From an uncultured Duodenibacillus sp. (lineage in GTDB: Bacteria; Pseudomonadota; Gammaproteobacteria; Burkholderiales; Burkholderiaceae_F): a DNA stretch of 35,030 bases. Under the pieces are notes generated by a model. It did not search any database, was not told the origin of the DNA, and worked only from the letters and a program-made list of their open reading frames with translations. A program made the translations under genes and the position numbers. The stretch spans positions 1-35,030 of the forward strand of contig CALXQS010000021.1 of assembly GCA_944390715.1 (NCBI GenBank), in the 5' to 3' direction. Positions 7,850-14,342 of this stretch are shown piece after piece. Position 1 is the first letter of the stretch; each line of letters starts with the position of its first letter.

Positions 7850-7889
7850 CTTGGGTTCCCTGCTGTTCCAAGGGATCCCAAGCGTTTTT
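7850..7889 (+). terminator. Intrinsic terminator after IS1634 transposase
   Basis: CTTGGGTTCCCT (7850-7861) pairs with AGGGATCCCAAG (7871-7882) apart from one T-T mismatch. The loop is nine bases and a run of T follows (7885-7889). It lies 25 bases after the transposase stop codon. Confidence 0.75.
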
Positions 7890-7975
7890 GACTTGAAAAC
7901 TGTCAAAATTAGGAGTTCCATTTTGGAATAAGTTGCCGCTTTGCAATGGCTTTGCCTCGTGCATCAAAGAAATCC

Positions 7976-9316
7976 TTAGCACTTGTCTGTGACGAGCGAA
8001 AAGCAAAACTTCCCCCAGTCATTCATCAATCGCTGTCTCTCCGTGCTTAGGCGAGCTCGGTCGTAGGCTCCGTGGTAGTCGTCAGAAGCTTTACAGTGCA
8101 ACAGGCAAAGCTCAGTCGCTTCCTGATCGTACCGGCGGTTGTTGCCGAGACGGTCGTCCTTGGCCCACGTGCGAAAGCCGCTGCGTGCAGTACCGTGTGC
8201 CGTGACGATGCAAATCTTGCCTTCGCGCTTGGACTTGTCCGGGTCAATCCACCCGGTTCCATCTAGCGCTTTTTGTCTGGCGTGCATTCTGCGGATCAAG
8301 GCAGTTGTTGCTGTGTCGGAAAAGCTACCGCCATTGTCGGCCTTGAAGATCAATTCGTCCGCCCTAGGTAGGTTTGGGCGAACCTTTTCCAAAACCTCGA
8401 TCGCTTGCTGCGACAGATAGATAGTACGGTCTCGCTTGGGGTCCTTGATTTTGTCGTGCTCGGGCGGAATTTCCCAGATTCGCTTCTCAACGTCAATTTC
8501 GCCCCAGGTGGCTAGGCGAACAGCCTTCATGCGGCTTGCTGTAAGGATGGCGAACATCATCATCCAGCGACTCGTACCTTCCAGGTGGTAAAGCGCTTGA
8601 ATGAACGAAGGAATCCTATCGTAGGGGAGAGCTGCGAAATTTTCTTTGCGGACGGCGTTCTTACGAGCGCCTTCCATGAGAACGCCGAGAGGGCCTTGTA
8701 GAGAACACAAATCTTCAGCTGATGAGCTGTAGTTCATCGCTCGGGCCCAGTTCAGAATCGCTCTGATGTTCCGCAACGCTTTCTTCGCAGTGATGGTTTT
8801 TGTAGTCCAAATCGGGGCAAGGACGTCACGGATGTCTTCAACGGTAATTGCGTTGATACCGATGTCATCGAGGCGAGGTAGCACATGCCTGGCAAGAAGG
8901 TTGGACGTGGCGTAAGGCTCTTTCCGGTCGTTTACCCAGTAGTTGTTTTCCACGCGGTATTTCAGCCACAAATCCATGACCTCCGCGAAAGTTTTGGAGG
9001 TGGGAGCGGTCTTTGAAGACGATTGCTGAGTCTTTGCCTGCCGACGAGTTGCGCGTGTGGGTGTTGGATTGATGCCCTCAGACAGGCGCGCCCTGATTTC
9101 CGTAGCTTTAGTGCGAGCTTCGGAAAGCGACATGGAGCGACGGAGTCCGAGAGACATGCTGCGCCGCTTGCCGAATGTGTCTTGATACCGGATGTAGCTT
9201 TCTGAGGCTCCGCGAATGCGGAGGTAGAGCCCCTGGGCACCGCCGAGCGGATAAAAGCCCGGTGACTTGAGTTGCCGGAAGATGACGAGCGGCATCGGAG
9301 TGACGAATTTAGGCAT
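7976..9316 (-). CDS. P4-like tyrosine recombinase (integrase)
   Basis: This 446-residue site-specific recombinase integrates and excises the element at tRNA-Ser. The N-terminal arm-binding domain (residues 1-90) has the GLYLRIR and RRSMSLG patterns of DUF4102-type integrases. A SAM-like core-binding domain covers about 108-200 and the catalytic domain about 225-435. Catalytic residues are visible: Arg262 in TASRMKAVRL, His374 and Arg378 in AHGTARSGFRTWA, His407 in LLH and the nucleophile Tyr418 in GAYDRA. The gene starts about 265 bases from the tRNA 3' end and reads away from it. All catalytic residues are present, so the enzyme may still work although much of the cargo is broken. Confidence 0.93.
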   Translation of the reverse strand: MPKFVTPMPLVIFRQLKSPGFYPLGGAQGLYLRIRGASESYIRYQDTFGKRRSMSLGLRRSMSLSEARTKATEIRARLSEGINPTPTRATRRQAKTQQSSSKTAPTSKTFAEVMDLWLKYRVENNYWVNDRKEPYATSNLLARHVLPRLDDIGINAITVEDIRDVLAPIWTTKTITAKKALRNIRAILNWARAMNYSSSAEDLCSLQGPLGVLMEGARKNAVRKENFAALPYDRIPSFIQALYHLEGTSRWMMMFAILTASRMKAVRLATWGEIDVEKRIWEIPPEHDKIKDPKRDRTIYLSQQAIEVLEKVRPNLPRADELIFKADNGGSFSDTATTALIRRMHARQKALDGTGWIDPDKSKREGKICIVTAHGTARSGFRTWAKDDRLGNNRRYDQEATELCLLHCKASDDYHGAYDRARLSTERQRLMNDWGKFCFSLVTDKC

Positions 9317-9376
9317 GGTCGAAAAGGTTCAAAAACGACGAAAACTGCGCTAAATCCGATCTTATCGAGCTTCAGA

Positions 9377-9401
9377 GGGTCACCAAAAGGGCCACCAAAA
9401 A
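9377..9401 (+). repeat. Tandem GGTCACC-type motifs, candidate integrase arm sites
   Basis: GGGTCACCAAAA followed directly by GGGCCACCAAAAA. Nearly the same pair, in the same orientation, occurs at 1565-1590 near the other element end. The position between the integrase start and the core site and the presence at both ends fit arm-type sites. This is inference. Confidence 0.45.
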
Positions 9402-9485
9402 TGCAGGTCCTGTAAGGTTTTGTACGGTTACAAAAGGTTCTGTTTAGTAATTTTGTAAGCGTGTTGTAAAATTTCCACATGTAAG

Positions 9486-9520
9486 AAAAAAGGCTTGAAA
9501 CTCAATCGCTTCAAGCCTTT
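9486..9520 (-). terminator. Intrinsic terminator downstream of tRNA-Ser
   Basis: AAAGGCTTGA (9489-9498) pairs with TCAAGCCTTT (9511-9520). On the minus strand the stem runs into six T (9491-9486). It lies on the element side of the tRNA and now serves as its terminator, replacing the one displaced to 1443-1468. Confidence 0.75.
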
Positions 9521-9551
9521 AATCCTCTGCAGTTTCAAGTGCTTATCACTA

Positions 9552-9576
9552 ATTACAAAACTGCAGTTTTTGTAAT
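9552..9576. repeat. Near-perfect palindrome at the element edge
   Basis: ATTACAAAA, CTGCAG, then TTTTTGTAAT forms a long inverted repeat with one extra T. It ends four bases before the tRNA CCA. It could be a binding site for an excision factor or another weak terminator. Confidence 0.4.
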
Positions 9577-9579
9577 CAT

Positions 9580-9603
9580 TGGCGGAGAAGGAGGGATTCG
9601 AAC
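9580..9603 (-). repeat. attL within the tRNA-Ser 3' end
   Basis: This is the proximal copy of the 24-base core matching 1479-1502 (22/24). Because the element restores the tRNA 3' end, the tRNA remains functional. This is the usual arrangement for tRNA-targeting integrases. Confidence 0.75.
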
Positions 9604-9673
9604 CCTCGAGACCAGGTATATTTGATCTGCGCCCTTAGCAGGGGCGTGCCTTCAGCCACTCGGCCACTTCTCC
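9580..9673 (-). tRNA. tRNA-Ser (anticodon GCU)
   Basis: The 94-nt gene reads GGAGAAGUGGCCGAGUGGCU at the 5' end and finishes CUUCUCCGCCA, so CCA is encoded. The acceptor arms GGAGAAG and CUUCUCC pair fully. The anticodon arm is CGCCC, loop CUGCUAA, GGGCG, giving anticodon GCU, which reads AGC and AGU. A long variable arm follows, as expected for Ser, then the T arm with GGUUCGAAUCC. The 3' end is the integration target and 24 bases of it recur at 1479-1502. A promoter lies at 9729-9757. Confidence 0.97.
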
Positions 9674-9728
9674 GGCTGATTCACTTCCGTCTGTCTCAAC
9701 GGAAGCTCTTATGTCAGCTGAGCACCGC

Positions 9729-9757
9729 ATCTTACATAAAAGTTTTCGAGAACGCAA
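9729..9757 (-). promoter_or_regulatory. Promoter of tRNA-Ser
   Basis: On the minus strand, TTGCGT (9757-9752) and TAAGAT (9734-9729) are separated by 17 bases. A GC-containing discriminator follows, and the tRNA 5' end lies about 55 bases downstream. Confidence 0.6.
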
Positions 9758-10049
9758 TAGCAAAATCCAATTGACGGAATCGCATTGTCGAGGAATGTGC
9801 AGGACGTCCTTATGAATAAATTTTAAGTTGAGAGCTCGAATAGCAGCCAGGCCTTATGTTTTCTGGGGGTTGGCAGGTATTTTTTCTCACATTATTGCCA
9901 ATTTTGTGTTAATGCCATTGGCAATATTTGCCTTCAAGACCATTGTTTTCCTCGGCGAGTTGCCCAGGAGTGAGCTTAAGGACGGTAGGCTTATATGCAG
10001 GAAAAGGTCTAATCATGAGGAAACCGTTTCATTGGAGTGCTCCGACAAG
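9758..10049. other. No recognisable gene
   Basis: The plus-strand frame starting at 9828 stays open, but its first 70 codons show no family pattern that I recognise. It probably includes decayed 5' sequence of the transposase remnant that follows. Confidence 0.4.
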
Positions 10050-10880
10050 CTGCCTGTCATTATGGCTATCGATGGTCAATCAGTCAGAGCTTCACGCATT
10101 GACGGACAAAAGTGCGGGCACATTCTCAACCTGTACAACTGCACTGAACACAGTTTCATGAGGCAATGCCTGATTGAAAGCAAAAAAGGCGAAATCAGCA
10201 GCACCGACGAGTTGTTGGAATGTTGGAACATTTTGAACATTTTGATTTGGAAGGCACTCTGGTCACGGCCGATGCTTTGTTTTCGAAGAAAAAGATGTTT
10301 GCTGCCATTGTGAACAAGCAAGTCGACTACTGCATTCCTGTCAAGGACAACGCAAAGGCTGTCAGCCACACCATTGACTCCGCATGTACTGCAGCACTTA
10401 ATGCTGAAGACAACAAGTAGCTAGTGGAGATCAAGCATTTGGCTCTAGAAACGGAACTTAATCAAGGACGCATTAAGAACGTGTCATTGATGTTCTACCT
10501 GCCTTGTTGTTGCTCCGAAAAATGCTTGATCGATGGATTGGTCTCGAAGATGGTCGTATCGTGCAATATCCAAAAAGGTGGACAAATAAGAAAACCGGTG
10601 AGATCAATACGCAAATCAAGCGCGCCGTTAGTTCGATCCGTTGGGATAACGAAAAAGCTTGTGCAGTCTTTTGCTTCTTGTGTTCGGTCCTGAAATGTTC
10701 TGACCGGCAGCAGTTTTTCGGCCGTCATCGATGGCGACATCGGCACGGCACTCCAAGTTTTTGAACGGATCGTCAACACGTGCACCGCAGAGCAAACGTG
10801 GTTACGTATTCTTGTGAAAGGAAAGTATGTCTGGTGCAGTTCCATGATTGAGCAAGTTCATATGCATCATGGTTGCAAGA
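10050..10880 (+). pseudogene. Frameshifted ISAs1-type DDE transposase remnant
   Basis: Conserved pieces appear in order but in different frames. LPVIMAIDGQSVRAS holds the first Asp. After a frameshift comes HFDLEGTLVTADALFSKKKM, then VDYCIPVKDNAKAV, then a stop at 10418-10420. The block HLALETELNQGRIKN follows, and in another frame WIGLEDGRIVQYPKRWTNKK and a degenerate end. These match the core of ISAs1-family transposases. At least two frameshifts and an internal stop make it non-functional. Terminal repeats were not found. Confidence 0.7.
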
Positions 10881-10927
10881 CAAGTACTAAAGCAGGCTAG
10901 AGCGCTGAAAAAATTCACTTTTTGGGG

Positions 10928-10956
10928 TTTACTTTAGCTTCATTTTGTGCAACAAT
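10928..10956 (+). promoter_or_regulatory. Candidate rpsU promoter
   Basis: TTTACT and AACAAT are 17 bases apart, with a TGC extension before the -10. The leader to the rpsU ATG would be about 100 nt. The hexamers are only moderate matches. Confidence 0.35.
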
Positions 10957-11063
10957 GCGGTTTCGCAAAATTTTTCTGCGTCGGGGATGACTGCGCCCTT
11001 AGGGTAGGGAAGCACGACTCGATGCCATTAACCATTTCACCATTTAGGATTAGGTGCTTATCA

Positions 11064-11276
11064 ATGCCCACCATTCGCGTTAAGGAAAACGAACCGTTTG
11101 AGGTTGCGCTGCGTCGCTTCAAGCGCACTATCGAAAAGTCAGGCCTGCTCACTGAGCTTCGCGCTCGTGAGTTCTACGAAAAGCCGACTGCTGAACGTAA
11201 GCGCAAGAAGGCTGCCGCTATTAAGCGTCACTACAAGCGTCTTCGCAGCATGATGCTGCCCAAGAAGCTCTATTAA
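11064..11276 (+). CDS. rpsU: 30S ribosomal protein bS21
   Basis: This 70-residue basic protein is the last to join the small ribosomal subunit and helps initiation complexes form near the 3' end of 16S rRNA. The N-terminus [20 protein letters not shown] and the block [22 protein letters not shown] are diagnostic. The ATG at 11064 gives the usual 70 residues. The open frame extends upstream, but those codons are not conserved S21 sequence. It heads the rpsU-yqeY-dnaG-rpoD cluster, and a terminator between rpsU and yqeY would let rpsU be expressed more highly than the rest. Confidence 0.97.
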   Translation: MPTIRVKENEPFEVALRRFKRTIEKSGLLTELRAREFYEKPTAERKRKKAAAIKRHYKRLRSMMLPKKLY

Positions 11277-11326
11277 TATAAGGGAGCTCTGGTAGGCTCA
11301 TATAAAGCCAGCTTGATAAGCCGAAG

Positions 11327-11363
11327 AGCGGCCGACTTCATTGAGAGGTTCGGTCGCTTTTTT
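11327..11363 (+). terminator. Intrinsic terminator between rpsU and yqeY
   Basis: AGCGGCCGA (11327-11335) pairs with TCGGTCGCT (11350-11358), including one G-T pair, and six T follow. Its place 50 bases after rpsU and before yqeY suggests partial termination that sets the rpsU to dnaG ratio, as in the classic macromolecular synthesis operon. Confidence 0.75.
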
Positions 11364-11378
11364 CATTGGGAGATAAAA

Positions 11379-11825
11379 ATGACGATCAAAGCACAAATCA
11401 TGCAGGATATGAAAGCGGCCATGAAGGCGCACGATGCCCCCCGTCTTTCCGCACTGCGTCTGCTTCTGGCTGCGATCAAGCAGCGCGAGGTTGACGATCG
11501 TGTCGAAGCCACCGATGAGCTCGTTGGAGGCGTGATCTCCAAGCTCATTAAGCAGCGTCGTGACTCCGTCAAGCAGTACAGCGACGCTGGCCGCACCGAT
11601 CTGGCACAGAAGGAACAGTTCGAAATCGACGTGCTCTCGGTCTACATGCCCAAGCAGATGAGCGACGAAGAAATTGCCGCCATCGTGAAGGATGCGATTG
11701 CGCAGACCGGCGCAAGCGGCATGGCTGCAATGGGCAAAGTCATGGGTGTTGTCAAGGGCAAGTGCGCAGGCAAGGCTGATATGGGCCGAGTCTCCGCCCT
11801 TGTGAAGGCTGCTTTGTCTGCATAA
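11379..11825 (+). CDS. yqeY: GatB/YqeY domain protein
   Basis: This 148-residue protein is related to the C-terminal tRNA-binding domain of GatB, the amidotransferase subunit that converts misacylated Glu-tRNA and Asp-tRNA. Its own role is unsettled. Family features are MTIKAQIMQDMKAAMKAHD at the N-terminus, RLSALRLLLAAIKQREVD, the central ISKLIKQRRDSVKQY, YMPKQMSDEEI and the Gly-rich end MGKVMGVVKGKCAGKADM. The ATG at 11379 is preceded by GGGAGA, whereas the upstream in-frame codons run through the terminator, so this start is preferred. It is commonly found between rpsU and dnaG. Confidence 0.92.
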   Translation: MTIKAQIMQDMKAAMKAHDAPRLSALRLLLAAIKQREVDDRVEATDELVGGVISKLIKQRRDSVKQYSDAGRTDLAQKEQFEIDVLSVYMPKQMSDEEIAAIVKDAIAQTGASGMAAMGKVMGVVKGKCAGKADMGRVSALVKAALSA

Positions 11826-11846
11826 GCGGCGAGGACTTCCCAGTTC

Positions 11847-13745
11847 ATGATCCCAGAGAGCTTCATACAGGAGCTCTTAAGCCGCATTGATATTGTTGAG
11901 GTCATCAACAAGGTTGTGCCGCTTAAGAGAACCGGCAAGAACTACATGGCCTGCTGTCCCTTTCACAGGGAAAAAACGCCTTCGTTTTCGGTGAGCCCGC
12001 AGAAGCAGTTTTACAAATGCTTTGGATGCGGGGCCGCCGGCAGTGCCATTACGTTCGTGATGAAGTATGAAGGGCTGAGCTATGTTGACGCCGTCAGGCG
12101 TCTTGCTGAGTCTGTCGGCATGACAGTCCCTGAAGATTCCCGCGGTCAGGAGCGTCGCGCCAGGGCTCGAACGCTTACTGACTACATGCAGGAAGCGGCA
12201 AATTTTTATACGCAGTGCCTCAGGGACAATCCCAGAGTTATCGATTACTTGAAGAGCAGGGCTATTTCAGGTGAAACTGCAGCCCTCTACGGGCTGGGTT
12301 ATTCTCCGGATGCATGGCAGGGGCTGCAGGATGTCTTCGGGAAGCTCTACGAAAGTCAAGAGCTTGAGGACCAGGGTTGCGGTCTGGTGATCAAAAACGA
12401 AAGCGGACACCGTTATGACCGCTTCCGTGGCCGACTGATGTTTCCCATCCGCAATCCTCGTGGTCAGGTCATTGCTTTTGGCGCTAGAACGCTAAACGGC
12501 GACGAGCATCCAAAGTATCTAAATAGTCCTGAGACTGCGATCTACCGCAAGGGCAACGAAATTTACGGACTGTACGAAGCCTCTCACGCGATTCGTCAAA
12601 GCGGGCGAGCTATTGTCTGCGAAGGATATATGGACGTGATTCAGCTCTCGCAGGCAGGCTTCAAGGAGTCATGCGCAGCTTTGGGAACGGCTGTCACTGC
12701 TGATCATGTGCGAAAGCTGCTGAGGCTTGTGCAGAAGATTTATTTTTGCTTTGACGGCGATGAAGCGGGGCAGCATGCGCTGCGGCGAGCAATGGAAGCT
12801 TCGCTTCCGGCCGTTGGAGACGAACACGAAATTCGCTTTGTGGTTTTGCCCAAAGAGCATGATCCGGACAGCCTCATCAAGGAAAAAGGCGCACATGCCT
12901 TTGAAGAGGAGCTGGAAAAAAGTCTGACGCTCACGCAGTACTTCGTAAAGACCGTGACCGAGGGCAAGGATCTTTACACCGCCGAGGGGCGAAGCCGCTT
13001 TTTGTCGGAAAGCAAGCCTTTGGTGATTGCAATGAATGCTGCTCCGATTCTGCGCGATCAGCTCGTGGCTGAGCTTGCCATGCACGCCCGCATGAATCCT
13101 GACGAACTTCATCGTGCCTTCGGCATTGCGCACAGACTTCCTGCGGCGCAGATGAATCCGAGTTTGTCCCGTCGATTTTCGTCTGGCGCAGCAGGGATGG
13201 GGTTGCGGCGGCCGCAGTCTCGTTTCGGTAGTGGTCCAAGAGGTGAAGTCCGCCCACGTGTACGCATTGATCCGATTGAGGCTTCGGATATGCGTGAGCG
13301 CATTTTGCAGAATCTTCTGAATTATCCGGTGCTTGCCTCAGAGTTTACGTCTCAGATCGAAGATGAGTTCATTGGGCTTGATGATGCCGTCTCGCGTGAA
13401 ATCCTTGAAGTGTGGCGAGCTGCCGCCAAGTCGGAAACTGTGCTGACGCAGTCTCAGATGCTTCTTGAGAGTCTTGTGCAAAGTGAACACTATGCGCACT
13501 ACAGCGACCTTCTTGCGCAGGAACTGGTTATTCAAACGCCGGAAGAGGCAGCAAGACAAGAACTTGAAATTGCCTTCGATAGGCTTGAGCTCAAGCGAAT
13601 TACGCAGATGCTGACGGATGCCGTCAACGTTGCTCGTCCTGATTTTGAGAAGGTTTCGCGTTTGAGTAAGCTGCAAAAGGAGCTTCGTGAGCGTATTGAA
13701 GAATCCGCTCGTCAACATGTGCAGTTTGCACAGGCCGAAACTTGA
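11847..13745 (+). CDS. dnaG: DNA primase
   Basis: This 632-residue primase makes RNA primers at replication forks. The CHC2 zinc-binding module is complete (Cys37, His40, Cys58, Cys61 in CPFH and CFGC). The core includes FRGRLMFPIRNPRGQVIAFG, and the TOPRIM metal site shows VCEGYMD near residue 257 and CFDGDEAG near 301. The C-terminal region (about 470-632) is the helicase-binding domain that docks on DnaB. Length is in the usual range. The ATG at 11847 lies 21 bases after yqeY with GAGGA upstream, so the two genes are probably co-transcribed. Confidence 0.97.
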   Translation: MIPESFIQELLSRIDIVEVINKVVPLKRTGKNYMACCPFHREKTPSFSVSPQKQFYKCFGCGAAGSAITFVMKYEGLSYVDAVRRLAESVGMTVPEDSRGQERRARARTLTDYMQEAANFYTQCLRDNPRVIDYLKSRAISGETAALYGLGYSPDAWQGLQDVFGKLYESQELEDQGCGLVIKNESGHRYDRFRGRLMFPIRNPRGQVIAFGARTLNGDEHPKYLNSPETAIYRKGNEIYGLYEASHAIRQSGRAIVCEGYMDVIQLSQAGFKESCAALGTAVTADHVRKLLRLVQKIYFCFDGDEAGQHALRRAMEASLPAVGDEHEIRFVVLPKEHDPDSLIKEKGAHAFEEELEKSLTLTQYFVKTVTEGKDLYTAEGRSRFLSESKPLVIAMNAAPILRDQLVAELAMHARMNPDELHRAFGIAHRLPAAQMNPSLSRRFSSGAAGMGLRRPQSRFGSGPRGEVRPRVRIDPIEASDMRERILQNLLNYPVLASEFTSQIEDEFIGLDDAVSREILEVWRAAAKSETVLTQSQMLLESLVQSEHYAHYSDLLAQELVIQTPEEAARQELEIAFDRLELKRITQMLTDAVNVARPDFEKVSRLSKLQKELRERIEESARQHVQFAQAET

Positions 13746-13791
13746 AGGTGTCGAATGCCGACTTTTTTGCTTCCGGCTTCTGCAAAAAATC

Positions 13792-13820
13792 TTGAAAAAA
13801 GAAGGATGACAGAATAAAAT
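13792..13820 (+). promoter_or_regulatory. Sigma-70 promoter in the dnaG-rpoD gap
   Basis: TTGAAA (13792-13797) and TAAAAT (13815-13820) are separated by exactly 17 bases. This is one of the best promoter matches in the window. It predicts a start near 13827 and does not directly precede a gene. Confidence 0.6.
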
Positions 13821-13827
13821 CAAAAAT

Positions 13828-14028
13828 CTGCGTTCCCATGTTCATATGCCGGATGAAATGAACACGCCCAGGAGACAAGTTTGTCGGAGGCGAGGGGAGG
13901 CGGGATCATCGTGCGCGAACAATTTTCAATCTGTGCCGCGAGTCTGCAGGACTGAGGGCACGTCAGACAAGCTCTTTAGCCAGCCGATTGCGCACGGCGT
14001 TTTGCAGAAACGCAACGCCTTTATTTTT
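13828..14028 (+). ncRNA. Candidate structured small RNA between dnaG and rpoD
   Basis: A transcript of about 200 nt is predicted between the promoter at 13792-13820 and a terminator at 13996-14028. A long-range stem pairs CGTGCGC (13910-13916) with GCGCACG (13990-13996). Inside it sits a hairpin, GTGCC then AGTC pairing with GACT then GGCAC (13933-13961). GTTCAT near the 5' end can pair with ATGAAC. The stretch 13871-13904 is purine-rich with several GGAGG-like motifs. The only open frame (ATG at 13846, 62 codons) runs through the terminator and resembles nothing I know. It could be an sRNA or a terminated leader of rpoD. I cannot assign it to a known RNA family. Confidence 0.4.
13996..14028 (+). 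terminator. Terminator of the candidate small RNA
   Basis: GGCGTT-TT-GC (13996-14005) pairs with GCAACGCC (14012-14019) with a two-base bulge. TTTATTTTT follows. G13996 is shared with the upstream long-range stem, so the two helices would abut or compete. Confidence 0.6.
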
Positions 14029-14342
14029 CGATAGGTGTTTGCGTCGCTTGCAGAACCTATTGCAATAATGCATCCGGAAGGACGCGGTTTGACAGGAAAC
14101 CGTGGTTAAAGTGGTGCAGCAAAGGGCTGAAATTCTCCGATTCGGTTTTTTTCATTTTTCCTTGATAAGTTCGCAGCGGACGGTTTTCGAGGACGCTTGA
14201 GCGTGTCTGAGCGTTTCGAATTCTCTTCGTGCAAGGGAAAAGAATTTCTCAAGAAATAAAGGATAAGGCCGATTCTTGGCAAGGTTTTGCCTTTCCGCCT
14301 GCTTTGCCTGCATGATAAACATAGATGAAAAGCATCATAACA
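14029..14342 (+). other. rpoD upstream region, no gene
   Basis: No coding pattern is seen. A small hairpin, CGGTTT-GACAGG-AAACCG, lies at about 14086-14103. No canonical -35/-10 pair stands out near the rpoD start. rpoD may be read from dnaG-proximal promoters or from a heat-shock-type promoter that I cannot identify with confidence. Confidence 0.4.

Larger units (their letters stand above)
5966..7915 (+). mobile_element. IS1634-family insertion sequence
   Basis: The element contains one complete transposase gene, an extended -10 promoter upstream and an intrinsic terminator downstream. Candidate ends are CTCCTGTCTTTGACAG (5966-5981) and, on the opposite strand, CTCCTAATTTTGACAG (7915-7900), which agree at 13 of 16 positions. 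No clear target-site duplication is visible, so the tips may be a few bases further out. It separates the FadL gene from the integrase gene. Confidence 0.65.

Noticed and set aside
13828..14028. Identification of the RNA as 6S or RNase P
   Set aside because: Size and promoter would suit 6S, but I cannot see the long end-to-end stem with a central bubble, and RNase P signature sequences are absent. It is left unnamed.
13846..14034. 62-codon ORF between dnaG and rpoD
   Set aside because: It reads through a terminator, has no clear ribosome site and no family pattern. The RNA features explain the region better.
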